DNA of 64,000 bases from Flammeovirgaceae bacterium. GTDB taxonomy: Bacteria > Bacteroidota > Bacteroidia > Cytophagales > Cyclobacteriaceae. The notes beneath the pieces were generated by a model. The model did no database searches. It was not told where the DNA came from and was given only the letters and a program-made list of their open reading frames with translations. The position numbers and the translations under genes are program-made. Shown in pieces: positions 33,542 to 41,232 of the stretch (position 1 is its first letter; each line of letters begins with the position of its first letter). Where the stretch lies: assembly GCA_015180985.1 (NCBI GenBank), contig CP054185.1, positions 620,001 to 684,000 of the forward strand, given 5' to 3'.

Positions 33542-34104
33542 GGCTCGCCTACCCAAAAGGGAGTGTTGCCTGTAATCCTCACTATACCCTGTGTCTGAAC
33601 AATGTCATCAGTAAGTCCTTCTTTAGCAAGGTTGCCGGTAGAAATAAACCGGAGTTGGGTGCCTGCCTTCATCCACTTTTCAAAGCTACCATTACAAATT
33701 AATGACCAGCGAAAACCGGCATAGAATACCACAATGTTCATGTCCGAAAAAGGAAGCATTAGTTTCTCAGGAGGAACACCAATCAAATTAACCGAGGGGC
33801 ACTTCGTAGCCTGCAAAAACATCATGGCCGTATGCAGCGGATTCTCTTTATCCTGGTATGATAAAATTTTTAACGGGGCATGGTCAGCTAACGCAGCGGC
33901 ATGCATTTTTGCCCGTTCATACCCGCAAATCAACACATCAAATTTTACTCCCCAGCTCAGAAATTTTTCCAGTGCATCTTCAAGCGCAATCACAGTCGGG
34001 CTCCACTAAGGCAGTTGTTGCACAAGTGTAAACGGAACAGCCTGCGCATCGGCAATGACCAGGGCCGGCTCCAGATTTTCCCGTACAACATGGTGCGATG
34101 ACAT
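33451..34104 (-). pseudogene. Thiamine-pyrophosphokinase-like gene interrupted by in-frame amber codon
   Basis: The frame starting at ATG 34104 gives MSSHHVVRENLEPALVIAD, which I recall as typical of Bacteroidota thiamine pyrophosphokinases. After 32 codons it meets TAG at 34006-34008, then continues in the same frame (WSPTVIALEDALEKFLSW) for 185 codons. The residual part could restart at GTG 33993. The expected G-D-F-D metal motif reads CGYER and the usual D-K-x-x-T-D reads QDKENPLHT, so active-site residues have also changed. The gene may be decaying, may carry a sequencing error, or may encode a non-catalytic relative. Confidence 0.7.
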
Positions 34105-34139
34105 GGGATTCGATGTGGCTTTCAGGCGAATAAAATAAC

Positions 34140-34147
34140 TAAATTTG
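34140..34147 (+). promoter_or_regulatory. -7 promoter element of the DUF4254/GT9 operon
   Basis: TAAATTTG matches TAnnTTTG exactly and lies 19 bases before the ATG at 34167. A -33 TTG at normal spacing is not clear. Confidence 0.4.
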
Positions 34148-34166
34148 CAGTCATCTGTATAAAAGT

Positions 34167-34772
34167 ATGCTCAACGCCTCAGCCTGTTACGCCATATTTC
34201 AACAAAGCATTGACGACTATCATCTTCACGATAATGTCGATACCCCCGTCCGCAATCCGTACGCAGAAGGTTCCTTTGAATACCTGCTTTACCTGAAAAA
34301 CTGGATTGACACCGTGCAGTGGCACCTGGAAGATATTATTCGGTTGCCGGATATTGATCCAAAAGCAGCCCTGCAAATTAAAAGACGGATTGATAAGTCG
34401 AACCAGGATCGGACCGATACCGTAGAGCGTATGGATGATTATTTCATGGAGCAATTTGCAGGCGTTACGTACAAGCCCACGGCACGCATTAATTCTGAAA
34501 CTCCGGCCTGGCTGCTCGATCGCATGAGCATTCTGATGTTGAAGATTTATCACATGAAGGAGCAAACCGGGCGCACAGATGCCACAGCCGACCACATTGC
34601 CCGCTGCCAGCACAAACTGAACATTTTACTGGAGCAGAAAATGGACATGCACCTGGCATATGACCAACTGATAGAAGACATCCGTAATGGCAACCGGAAA
34701 ATGAAAGTGTACCGCCAGATGAAAATGTACAACGATGCATCGCTTAACCCGATGCTGTACAACAAAAAATGA
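34167..34772 (+). CDS. DUF4254 protein
   Basis: A 201-residue helical protein with the family layout: an N-terminal helix (IFQQSIDDYHLHD), the conserved F-E-Y-L-L-Y-x-K-N-W-I-D-T-V-Q-W-H-L-E-D patch, then IDKSNQDRTDTVERMDDYF. Function is unknown. In Bacteroidota it often precedes LPS glycosyltransferase genes, as here, where it overlaps the GT9 gene by 4 bases. A role in envelope sugar assembly is inferred from that linkage only. Confidence 0.88.
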   Translation: MLNASACYAIFQQSIDDYHLHDNVDTPVRNPYAEGSFEYLLYLKNWIDTVQWHLEDIIRLPDIDPKAALQIKRRIDKSNQDRTDTVERMDDYFMEQFAGVTYKPTARINSETPAWLLDRMSILMLKIYHMKEQTGRTDATADHIARCQHKLNILLEQKMDMHLAYDQLIEDIRNGNRKMKVYRQMKMYNDASLNPMLYNKK

Positions 34773-35830
34773 CTAAAATTCTGATTCTTCGCTTTTCGGC
34801 CATGGGCGATGTACTGTTGCTCGTGCCGGTGCTTCGATCGCTGGTGACCGCACATACTAAGGTGGAGGTTGTTGTTGCCACCAGGCCACGTTTTGCTGCA
34901 TTCTTTACGGGTATTGAGCGGGTAAAGGTTTTTGAAGCCGATGTGGACACGCGCTTTACCGGGTTTTTTGGCGTACGCAAACTTTTTTTTGCACTGCTGG
35001 TAAAAGAAGATTTTGATGTGATCATCGACATGCACGATCACTTGCGCACGCTCATCCTGCGCAACCTGTTTGCACTATTCGGAAAAAAGGTGATTGTTTT
35101 TAACAAAGGCCGAAAAGAAAAGAAAGCCTTTACCCGAAAGCAGAATAAAATAACTACACCACTGCCACACACTATTCAGCGCTATCAGGAGGCGTTTGAA
35201 AAAGCCGGTTATTCATTTCCGGTTATACCGGGCCCTTACCTGTTTACTAATGAAACGGCCCGTCAACACCTTCAGAAATGGCTGAATAAGTACGCGCTGG
35301 TAAAAAATGGCCCCTGGATTGGTCTTGCCCCATTTGCCTTGCACCAATCGAAAATATGGCCGCTGGCCAACTACCCTGGGCTGATTCAGGAACTCATCCG
35401 GAAAATAAACCCGACAATCTTTTTATTCGGTGGCGGTGATCATGAGATCAAGTACTTCCACGATTTGCAGGAACTCTTTCCGAAAAATTGCGTAACGGTT
35501 GCCGGCCAACTTAAAATGCAGCAGGAGATTGCCTTGCTTCAGCAACTGGACCTGATGGTGTGTACCGATTCGTCAAACATGCACCTGGCTACACTGGCCG
35601 GAACACCCGTACTTTCCATCTGGGGAGGCACCCATCCGGATGTCGGGTTCGGGCCGTTTGGCCAGGGGAATGAAAGCATTTTGCAGATTGACCAGAAAGA
35701 ACTGCCCTGCAGGCCCTGTTCAGTTTATGGTAAAGAAAAATGCCACCGGGGCGATTTTGCCTGCTTAACCCGAATTTCTATTGAAATCGTTTCAAAACGG
35801 ATTACGGAACGACTGAACTCACCGGAATAA
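34769..35830 (+). CDS. Glycosyltransferase family 9 (LPS heptosyltransferase-like)
   Basis: A 353-residue GT-B enzyme. The N-terminus ILILRFSAMGDVLLLVPVL is the family signature, and the C-terminal donor site reads CTDSSNMHLATLAGTPVLSIWGGTHP. Such enzymes transfer heptose from ADP-heptose to the LPS core. It is coupled to the DUF4254 gene and ends convergently with the next gene with a 29-base overlap. Confidence 0.92.
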   Translation: MTKILILRFSAMGDVLLLVPVLRSLVTAHTKVEVVVATRPRFAAFFTGIERVKVFEADVDTRFTGFFGVRKLFFALLVKEDFDVIIDMHDHLRTLILRNLFALFGKKVIVFNKGRKEKKAFTRKQNKITTPLPHTIQRYQEAFEKAGYSFPVIPGPYLFTNETARQHLQKWLNKYALVKNGPWIGLAPFALHQSKIWPLANYPGLIQELIRKINPTIFLFGGGDHEIKYFHDLQELFPKNCVTVAGQLKMQQEIALLQQLDLMVCTDSSNMHLATLAGTPVLSIWGGTHPDVGFGPFGQGNESILQIDQKELPCRPCSVYGKEKCHRGDFACLTRISIEIVSKRITERLNSPE

Positions 35831-36167
35831 AATATCCGAAGGAAATGATAAGCGTGGCTGAATGGATAAACTGGTCCAGGCCGATAATCAGAAAAAAAAT
35901 TCTACGGTTATTCTTATACAAAGCCGTCAATCGGCTGGTCAATAAATCGGTAAGGCCGTGCAGCAAGCCGTTGATGGCAGCAAAATAAAGTGCATCCTGC
36001 CAGTGTAACAGCCATAAACAAAACACCGCAAGCACAGCGGTATAAACCAGAATATGAAATGCCAACCACTTTAAACTGCTGCTTTTATTTAGCGCCATCG
36101 CCTCGGTCTGAAACAGAAAATCAGCTACCCAATGCCCGAACAACAGTGTAACCAAGGCGCTCACCAA
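35802..36167 (-). CDS. DUF3307 membrane protein
   Basis: A 121-residue protein with about four hydrophobic segments. The motif HWVADFLFQTEAMALNKS and the later HGLTDLLTSRL match DUF3307, small inner-membrane proteins of unknown function. It directly abuts the cupin gene upstream (0-base gap) and overlaps the GT9 gene convergently. Confidence 0.87.
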   Translation of the reverse strand: MVSALVTLLFGHWVADFLFQTEAMALNKSSSLKWLAFHILVYTAVLAVFCLWLLHWQDALYFAAINGLLHGLTDLLTSRLTALYKNNRRIFFLIIGLDQFIHSATLIISFGYFIPVSSVVP

Positions 36168-36710
36168 TTAAAACGTAACGTACTTATTGATCAATTCCTT
36201 ATCCAGTCCGGCAGCCCTTGCCTTTTTTGCCTGCCTGCGCAGAATGAACTCAAAAATGCTGCGCCAGCCGGGCAAGTTGCTTTCGCTGATCTCAAATAAC
36301 CAGGCCAATGCCAACGGATTTCTGGGCATTCCGTTGCTGCGTACTTCGCCATCGCGAGCCAGGCCATACCCTATCTGTAATGATTGCTCAAAACCGCGGC
36401 TTGCCGGTGTTAATTCAACCCGAAATTTGCACGGTCTGCCTGAAGAATTGAAAAACCGGTGGTTCATATTCGGATGGGCTGTGGCCGACTGGCCGGCCAA
36501 CAGCGTGTGTACGGTTTTTCCTACCTGCACGTTTAATTCACCTTCCAAACAATGAAATTTTTCCGCGTAGGTTTTGTGGTAATGAATGCCGACTCCGCCT
36601 TTTGGCGCCAACTCAACCTCAACAAGCGTGCGGGCACCCTTGGTTTCGGCTGCGGTTTCAAGAAAGGTTACATAATCTTTTTGAACAGGATTATAGATTT
36701 TTCTTTCCAT
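36168..36710 (-). CDS. Cupin-domain protein
   Basis: A 180-residue protein. I chose the ATG at 36710, because codons further upstream overlap the neighbouring gene. Cupin motif 1 is GIHYHKTYAEKFHCLEGEL (His, His, Glu as likely metal ligands) and motif 2 is HPNMNHRFFNSSG. The C-terminal ~70 residues contain a hydrophobic helix region. The substrate is unknown. Confidence 0.87.
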   Translation of the reverse strand: MERKIYNPVQKDYVTFLETAAETKGARTLVEVELAPKGGVGIHYHKTYAEKFHCLEGELNVQVGKTVHTLLAGQSATAHPNMNHRFFNSSGRPCKFRVELTPASRGFEQSLQIGYGLARDGEVRSNGMPRNPLALAWLFEISESNLPGWRSIFEFILRRQAKKARAAGLDKELINKYVTF

Positions 36711-36723
36711 TGCGTTTTGCTGA

Positions 36724-37326
36724 TTACGATAATACCTCAATCACTTTGCCGGTATCAAAGCCTTCTACACTTTTAATGTAGCCTTGAACAATCTTCCACA
36801 TGGGCACCGGTACATGGCCCGGGAAGAATTCAGCCAGTTGTGCTGCCGAGGCTTCGGCCAAACCGGGTGCAACCGCATTAATGCGAACATTTTTCTTTAA
36901 TTCAATGGAAGATCCCAATACATACCCGTGAACAGCATTGTTAACCATACTCAGCACGGTCCCTCCGCGTACCGGGTCGCGGTACAAAATTCCGGTGGTA
37001 AGTGTAAATGACCCTCCTTCACTGATTTTGTTTTTGCCCAACATTACCAGGTTAATCTGGCCCATCATTTTACTTTTAATGCCTGTATAAAAATCTTTCT
37101 CCTTCATGGCATGAAACGGCCCGAAATAAGCTGTGCCGGCCGTACACACCACCGCATCGAACTTACCTACAAACTTATACATGGTTCGGATGGACGATGC
37201 CGAAGTAATGTTTACCTTAAGCGGCCCGCGGTTGGCACTGGCCCTTATAACTTCGTGCCGCTTTTCAAGTTCGGCAGCTACATGCGACCCAATAGTACCG
37301 GTTGAACCCACAATAATGATTCGCAT
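36724..37326 (-). CDS. Short-chain dehydrogenase-like protein lacking the YxxxK motif
   Basis: A 200-residue Rossmann protein. The nucleotide motif is GSTGTIGSHVA, followed by VCTAGTAYFGPF. Where an SDR has Ser and Y-x-x-x-K, this protein has LTTGI and VLSMVNNAVHGYV, so both catalytic Tyr and Lys are absent. C-terminal INAVAPGLAE is normal. It belongs to a small group of short SDR-like proteins that may bind NADP without classic catalysis or use other residues. It precedes the cupin gene in the same direction. Confidence 0.85.
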   Translation of the reverse strand: MRIIIVGSTGTIGSHVAAELEKRHEVIRASANRGPLKVNITSASSIRTMYKFVGKFDAVVCTAGTAYFGPFHAMKEKDFYTGIKSKMMGQINLVMLGKNKISEGGSFTLTTGILYRDPVRGGTVLSMVNNAVHGYVLGSSIELKKNVRINAVAPGLAEASAAQLAEFFPGHVPVPMWKIVQGYIKSVEGFDTGKVIEVLS

Positions 37327-37341
37327 AGCTCTTTGTGAATA

Positions 37342-38553
37342 CTATCCGTTAACATAATCCTGAAGATACTGGAATACCGGGGTTAGTGCACCATTATTTG
37401 TTATGGTGGCACGTGCAATTATTCCCTCAACATCTTCTACCAGGAGCGGCTGCAGAATTTTGTCCAGCAGGTCGCGCCCGAATTCTTCCGAAGCATTGCG
37501 TGGCAACTCGCAAGGCAGGTTATCTACAGCCATAACCGTAACGTGGTGTTCGCTGCTTAGCGGAGGCTTCTCCTTTCCGGTAGCCGGGTCGTAATCATAA
37601 AGCGGCTCATCAATTGTGCTTGCCCGGAGTGTGGAAGGTATTGAGCCTTCAATGTCGCAGGTGATGTCGGCAATTACTTTAATCTTAAACTCAGGCGAAA
37701 GCATATCCTGACGTGTAAAGAGCACAGGTGCCTTCGGATTCCAGTATGCTCCGGCCAGCAGTACATCGGCTACCTTGGTAAATGAAAGAAATGTAGAGCT
37801 GTATCTTTCAGGCTGGCGGTGAAACTCATCGCGATTAAAATGTCCGCCTTCTTTACGCACATGGTAATCGGCACTGCTTAGTTGCACATATACCGGTTCA
37901 TCGAAAGTCTTCGTCAGAAAATCAGCAGGACTTATTTTACGAATCCCGGCCGAGTCGAGCGTTTCCATGGCGCCTCTACCAACCCGTCCCGCACCGGTAA
38001 GCACAATTTTAACAGGCGGCAGTTTCATTTTACGCAACTCCAGTTTCAGGTCGTTTACATCAAAGCACTCGTGCGCACGCTTTAGGTTAAATTTTTTGTA
38101 ACGTTTACCGTAAGTCCATAAGCCGTTATAGGCTCCTACCAGGCCGGCAAACCGGCCGAAGGCCACCAGCCTGTTGCCCAGTTTATCTTTCAGCGCCTCA
38201 TAATCAATCAGGCGGATGTTTTTCTTTAAAATCTCCTGCAACAATTTGCGGTTATGCGGTTGTTTTTTGATGGTGTGCGAAAAGAACAAGTAGGTTTTGC
38301 CGGGGATTAGCTGGTCAACAGGTACCTCCTTTATCCCCATCAGGATGTCGCAATCGGCAATACGTTCAGCTACCTCCACATCCAAAGCACGATACTCCCT
38401 ATCCTGAAAACAGCGGATGGGGCTTTCCTGCACTACCACCTTTACGTGCGGAAACCGCTGTTCAATCTCTTCAGCCTGAAAAGGTGTAAAGGGCACGCGT
38501 TTGTCAGGCGGAGTTTTGCCTTCGCGTATTAGTGCTACTCTGATCGATTTCAT
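37342..38553 (-). CDS. Saccharopine/alanine-dehydrogenase-like oxidoreductase
   Basis: A 403-residue enzyme of the AlaDH/PNT-type fold. The N-terminal domain has REGKTPPDKRVPFTPFQAEEI, and the NAD-binding glycine motif is VLTGAGRVGRGAMETLD near residues 210-226. The overall layout resembles the lysine-ketoglutarate reductase/saccharopine dehydrogenase group. In Bacteroidota such single enzymes occur without a full lysine catabolic pathway, and none is seen here. It lies 15 bases upstream of the SDR-like gene on the same strand. Confidence 0.85.
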   Translation of the reverse strand: MKSIRVALIREGKTPPDKRVPFTPFQAEEIEQRFPHVKVVVQESPIRCFQDREYRALDVEVAERIADCDILMGIKEVPVDQLIPGKTYLFFSHTIKKQPHNRKLLQEILKKNIRLIDYEALKDKLGNRLVAFGRFAGLVGAYNGLWTYGKRYKKFNLKRAHECFDVNDLKLELRKMKLPPVKIVLTGAGRVGRGAMETLDSAGIRKISPADFLTKTFDEPVYVQLSSADYHVRKEGGHFNRDEFHRQPERYSSTFLSFTKVADVLLAGAYWNPKAPVLFTRQDMLSPEFKIKVIADITCDIEGSIPSTLRASTIDEPLYDYDPATGKEKPPLSSEHHVTVMAVDNLPCELPRNASEEFGRDLLDKILQPLLVEDVEGIIARATITNNGALTPVFQYLQDYVNG

Positions 38554-38602
38554 ACCTGATTTTCGCTTTAAAGGTAATGAAGCTTTGCATTACCTTCGCA
38601 GC

Positions 38603-39178
38603 ATGGACCACATTTACCTGGCTTTTGCTTGGGGCACTTACTTTTTTCTGCACAGTTACCTGGCCTCCAGCCAGGTGAAAGATTCTGTTAAGAAAACCTG
38701 GCCGCAACTGGCGGTATTGTACCGGCTGCTTTATGTTGTTGTGTCCACCACCGGGCTGGCAGGTATCGGTTGGTTGCTCACCGGCATTCCGAGCAGGTTT
38801 GATCTCGAACCTTCGCCTGCACTGCAGGTAACCGGAATTGTAGTACTACTAACGGGGGTGGTTATTATTCTTCTCTCCTTCCGGCAGTATAGTTTCACCG
38901 GCTTCATCGGCTTACGTAATGATGCACACGACACATTGCAAACCAATGGGTTGCTGAAGTACGTTCGGCACCCGATCTATGCAGGCACGGTACTTATTGT
39001 GTTGGGGTTTAGCGCGCTGTCGCCAACATCAACAGTACTGGTTTCTGTACTATGTATCTTTACTTACCTGCCTGTTGGAATTTATCTGGAAGAGAAGAAA
39101 CTGATTGCGCTATATGGCCAAACGTACCGCGACTACCGCAAGTGCGTGCCGGCAGTGTTTCCAAAACTGAAATTCTGA
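38603..39178 (+). CDS. Isoprenylcysteine-methyltransferase-like membrane protein
   Basis: A 191-residue protein. I chose the ATG at 38603, because the upstream codons overlap the divergent gene. It has about five hydrophobic segments. The motif RHPIYAGTVLIVLG and the later Y-x-x-Y-x-x-x-V-P-A (YGQTYRDYRKCVPAVFP) are typical of the ICMT/PEMT/NnrU membrane methyltransferase group. The substrate in bacteria is unknown. Confidence 0.87.
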   Translation: MDHIYLAFAWGTYFFLHSYLASSQVKDSVKKTWPQLAVLYRLLYVVVSTTGLAGIGWLLTGIPSRFDLEPSPALQVTGIVVLLTGVVIILLSFRQYSFTGFIGLRNDAHDTLQTNGLLKYVRHPIYAGTVLIVLGFSALSPTSTVLVSVLCIFTYLPVGIYLEEKKLIALYGQTYRDYRKCVPAVFPKLKF

Positions 39179-39189
39179 AGTTCCGGTTC

Positions 39190-39414
39190 TCAGGATTTTT
39201 TATTCTTCTTACCCTTCTTCAATTCTTCGTAATCATCGCGTTCGGCAAGCTTCTTGTCCTCCACATTCTTATCCAGAAACGCATTGAGCTTTTCGATATC
39301 CATATTGGATTTGAGTTCACCAAATTGATCGACAGATAGCTCAAAGCCTTCCAGATCTTTGTGTACCCTTGGCTTTTTAGGTGCCTTTTTTGGTGGTGTG
39401 GCCTTCTTACTCAT
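39190..39414 (-). CDS. Small lysine-rich hypothetical protein
   Basis: A 74-residue protein with a Lys/Pro-rich N-terminus, an acidic central helix (SVDQFGELKSNMDIEKLNAFL) and a Lys-rich end. Its ATG overlaps the stop of gltX by 4 bases, so it is translationally coupled to gltX. Function is unknown. Confidence 0.8.
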   Translation of the reverse strand: MSKKATPPKKAPKKPRVHKDLEGFELSVDQFGELKSNMDIEKLNAFLDKNVEDKKLAERDDYEELKKGKKNKKS

Positions 39415-40952
39415 GATGCAGGTGCTTTTACCTGAAAATTAGAAAGAGCAAAACCCAATCTGTTTACGGTTTCTTCCCGGCCAATGATTTCAAGGGTCAT
39501 CATCAGGTCGGGTCCGGACGAATCGCCCGTAATGGCCACGCGAAGAATTTGCATAACCTGCCCTGCTTTAATGCCCAACCCGGTAGTTACCTGTTCGATT
39601 GTTGTCTTTAATGTTTCTGCATTAAACTGATCAAGGATTTTCAATGCTGCTATCACCGCCTTAAAAAAACGGGCAGCATCTGCATTCCATTTTTTGGCAA
39701 TCACGGCTGAATCGAATGTGGCCGGGGCATGGAAGAAAAATCGTCCGTGTTCGTAAAAATCTTTTGGAAATGAAACCCTATCGCGCATAGCCGTAACAAT
39801 CTTTGCCGCTTTTTCAGGCGAGCAGGAAATCCCTTGCAGGGCAAGTTGCTGATTCAGGTAATCCGTAAGTTCCGCTATTGGCTTAGCTCGGATATACTGT
39901 TCATTGAACCAGGTTGCTTTTTGAATATCGAACCTCGCGCCTGCCCTGCCGATGCGCTCAATGGAAAAGGCGTTGATTAACGCTTCCATCGAAAAAATTT
40001 CCTGTTCGGTGCCCGGGTTCCAGCCCAGGAATGCCAGAAAGTTAATCAGTGCTTCAGGCAGATATCCCGCTTCGCGGAAGCCGATGGATTTTTCACCGGT
40101 ATTCGGATCAGTCCAGTTCAGCGGGAAGATCGGGAAGCCCATCCGGTCGGCATCACGTTTACTGAGTTTTCCATTGCCGTCAGGCTTCAGCAGCAGGGGC
40201 AGGTGTGCAAATTGCGGCATGTTGGCCTCCCAACCGAAACTCTTGTACAGCAACACATGCAGGGGGGCCGAAGGCAGCCACTCTTCACCGCGTATTACAT
40301 GCGAAATCTTCATCAGGTAATCATCAACCACATTGGCCAGGTGGTAGGTAGGCATGCCGTCTGATTTCATTAAAACCTTGTCATCCAGTTCGCTGGCCTT
40401 TACAACCACATCACCGCGGATTAAATCGTGTAACCGGATTTCACCCGTCTCAGGCACTTTCAACCGAATCACATACGGGGCTCCCGACTGAATAAGTTTT
40501 TCGGTTTCAGCTGCAGGCAGCGTAAGCGAGTTGCGCATGGTCATCCGGGTGAAGCTGCTGTACTGCTGGTGGTCTACTCCGGATTTCTTCAGCCGTTCGC
40601 GCATGACTTCCAGTTCGGCTTCCGAATCGAACGCATAGTAGGCATGCCCGGTGGCGATTAATTGATCGGCATATTTCCGGTATAATTCCTTCCGTTCCGA
40701 TTGGCGGTAAGGCGCATGCGGCCCCCCAACACCTGCTCCTTCGTCAATACCAATGCCTGCCCATTTCAACGACTCGATGATGTATTCTTCAGCGCCCGGC
40801 ACGTAGCGGTTCTGGTCGGTATCTTCTATCCGTAAAATCATCGTTCCACCCTGCTGGCGCGCAAACAGGTAGTTGTACAAAGCCGTGCGCACCCCGCCAA
40901 TGTGTAATGCCCCTGTAGGACTTGGCGCAAACCGAACCCGTATCTTCTTCAT
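39411..40952 (-). CDS. gltX: Glutamate-tRNA ligase
   Basis: A 513-residue class-I synthetase. The HIGH motif reads PSPTGALHIGG, and the KMSKS motif reads KLSKRD. The length is normal for bacterial GluRS. Together with the neighbouring glnS, the organism has both direct charging enzymes. On its strand a TAACTTTG element at 40957-40964 ends only 4 bases before the ATG, suggesting a near-leaderless transcript. Confidence 0.97.
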   Translation of the reverse strand: MKKIRVRFAPSPTGALHIGGVRTALYNYLFARQQGGTMILRIEDTDQNRYVPGAEEYIIESLKWAGIGIDEGAGVGGPHAPYRQSERKELYRKYADQLIATGHAYYAFDSEAELEVMRERLKKSGVDHQQYSSFTRMTMRNSLTLPAAETEKLIQSGAPYVIRLKVPETGEIRLHDLIRGDVVVKASELDDKVLMKSDGMPTYHLANVVDDYLMKISHVIRGEEWLPSAPLHVLLYKSFGWEANMPQFAHLPLLLKPDGNGKLSKRDADRMGFPIFPLNWTDPNTGEKSIGFREAGYLPEALINFLAFLGWNPGTEQEIFSMEALINAFSIERIGRAGARFDIQKATWFNEQYIRAKPIAELTDYLNQQLALQGISCSPEKAAKIVTAMRDRVSFPKDFYEHGRFFFHAPATFDSAVIAKKWNADAARFFKAVIAALKILDQFNAETLKTTIEQVTTGLGIKAGQVMQILRVAITGDSSGPDLMMTLEIIGREETVNRLGFALSNFQVKAPAS

Positions 40953-41232
40953 CCCCCAAAGTTAATGGTTGCGTTCTATTTCTTCTTCAGGGGGAACTAA
41001 CTAAGCTGTTTTCCGGCAATCAAATCTAATTGTCGTCCTGAGTTACGCCCAAGCGGGACGAAGGACCTTTATAATTTGAATAAGAGATGCTTCGCCTTGC
41101 CTGCAGCAGGTGCAGCTTAACAATAAAAACTTTTCTCATTATAAATGAACTTTCCAGGCAACAAGAACTGCCATTCAAAGCCTTCCAATATCTAAAATCC
41201 CGCTTACCTTTGCATCCTTTAAACACCCTTGT
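40953..41232. other. Intergenic region between gltX and glnS with hairpin repeat
   Basis: No gene is seen in this ~280-base divergent spacer. GTCCT (41035-41039) pairs with AGGAC (41062-41066), and inside them CCC (41048-41050) with GGG (41055-41057), giving an imperfect hairpin of a type often repeated between genes in Bacteroidota. A -7 element for glnS, TACCTTTG, lies at 41205-41212; a gltX -7 element lies at 40957-40964. Confidence 0.45.
41205..41212 (+). promoter_or_regulatory. -7 promoter element of glnS
   Basis: TACCTTTG matches TAnnTTTG exactly, 20 bases before the glnS ATG. A -33 TTG at normal spacing is not clear. Confidence 0.45.
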
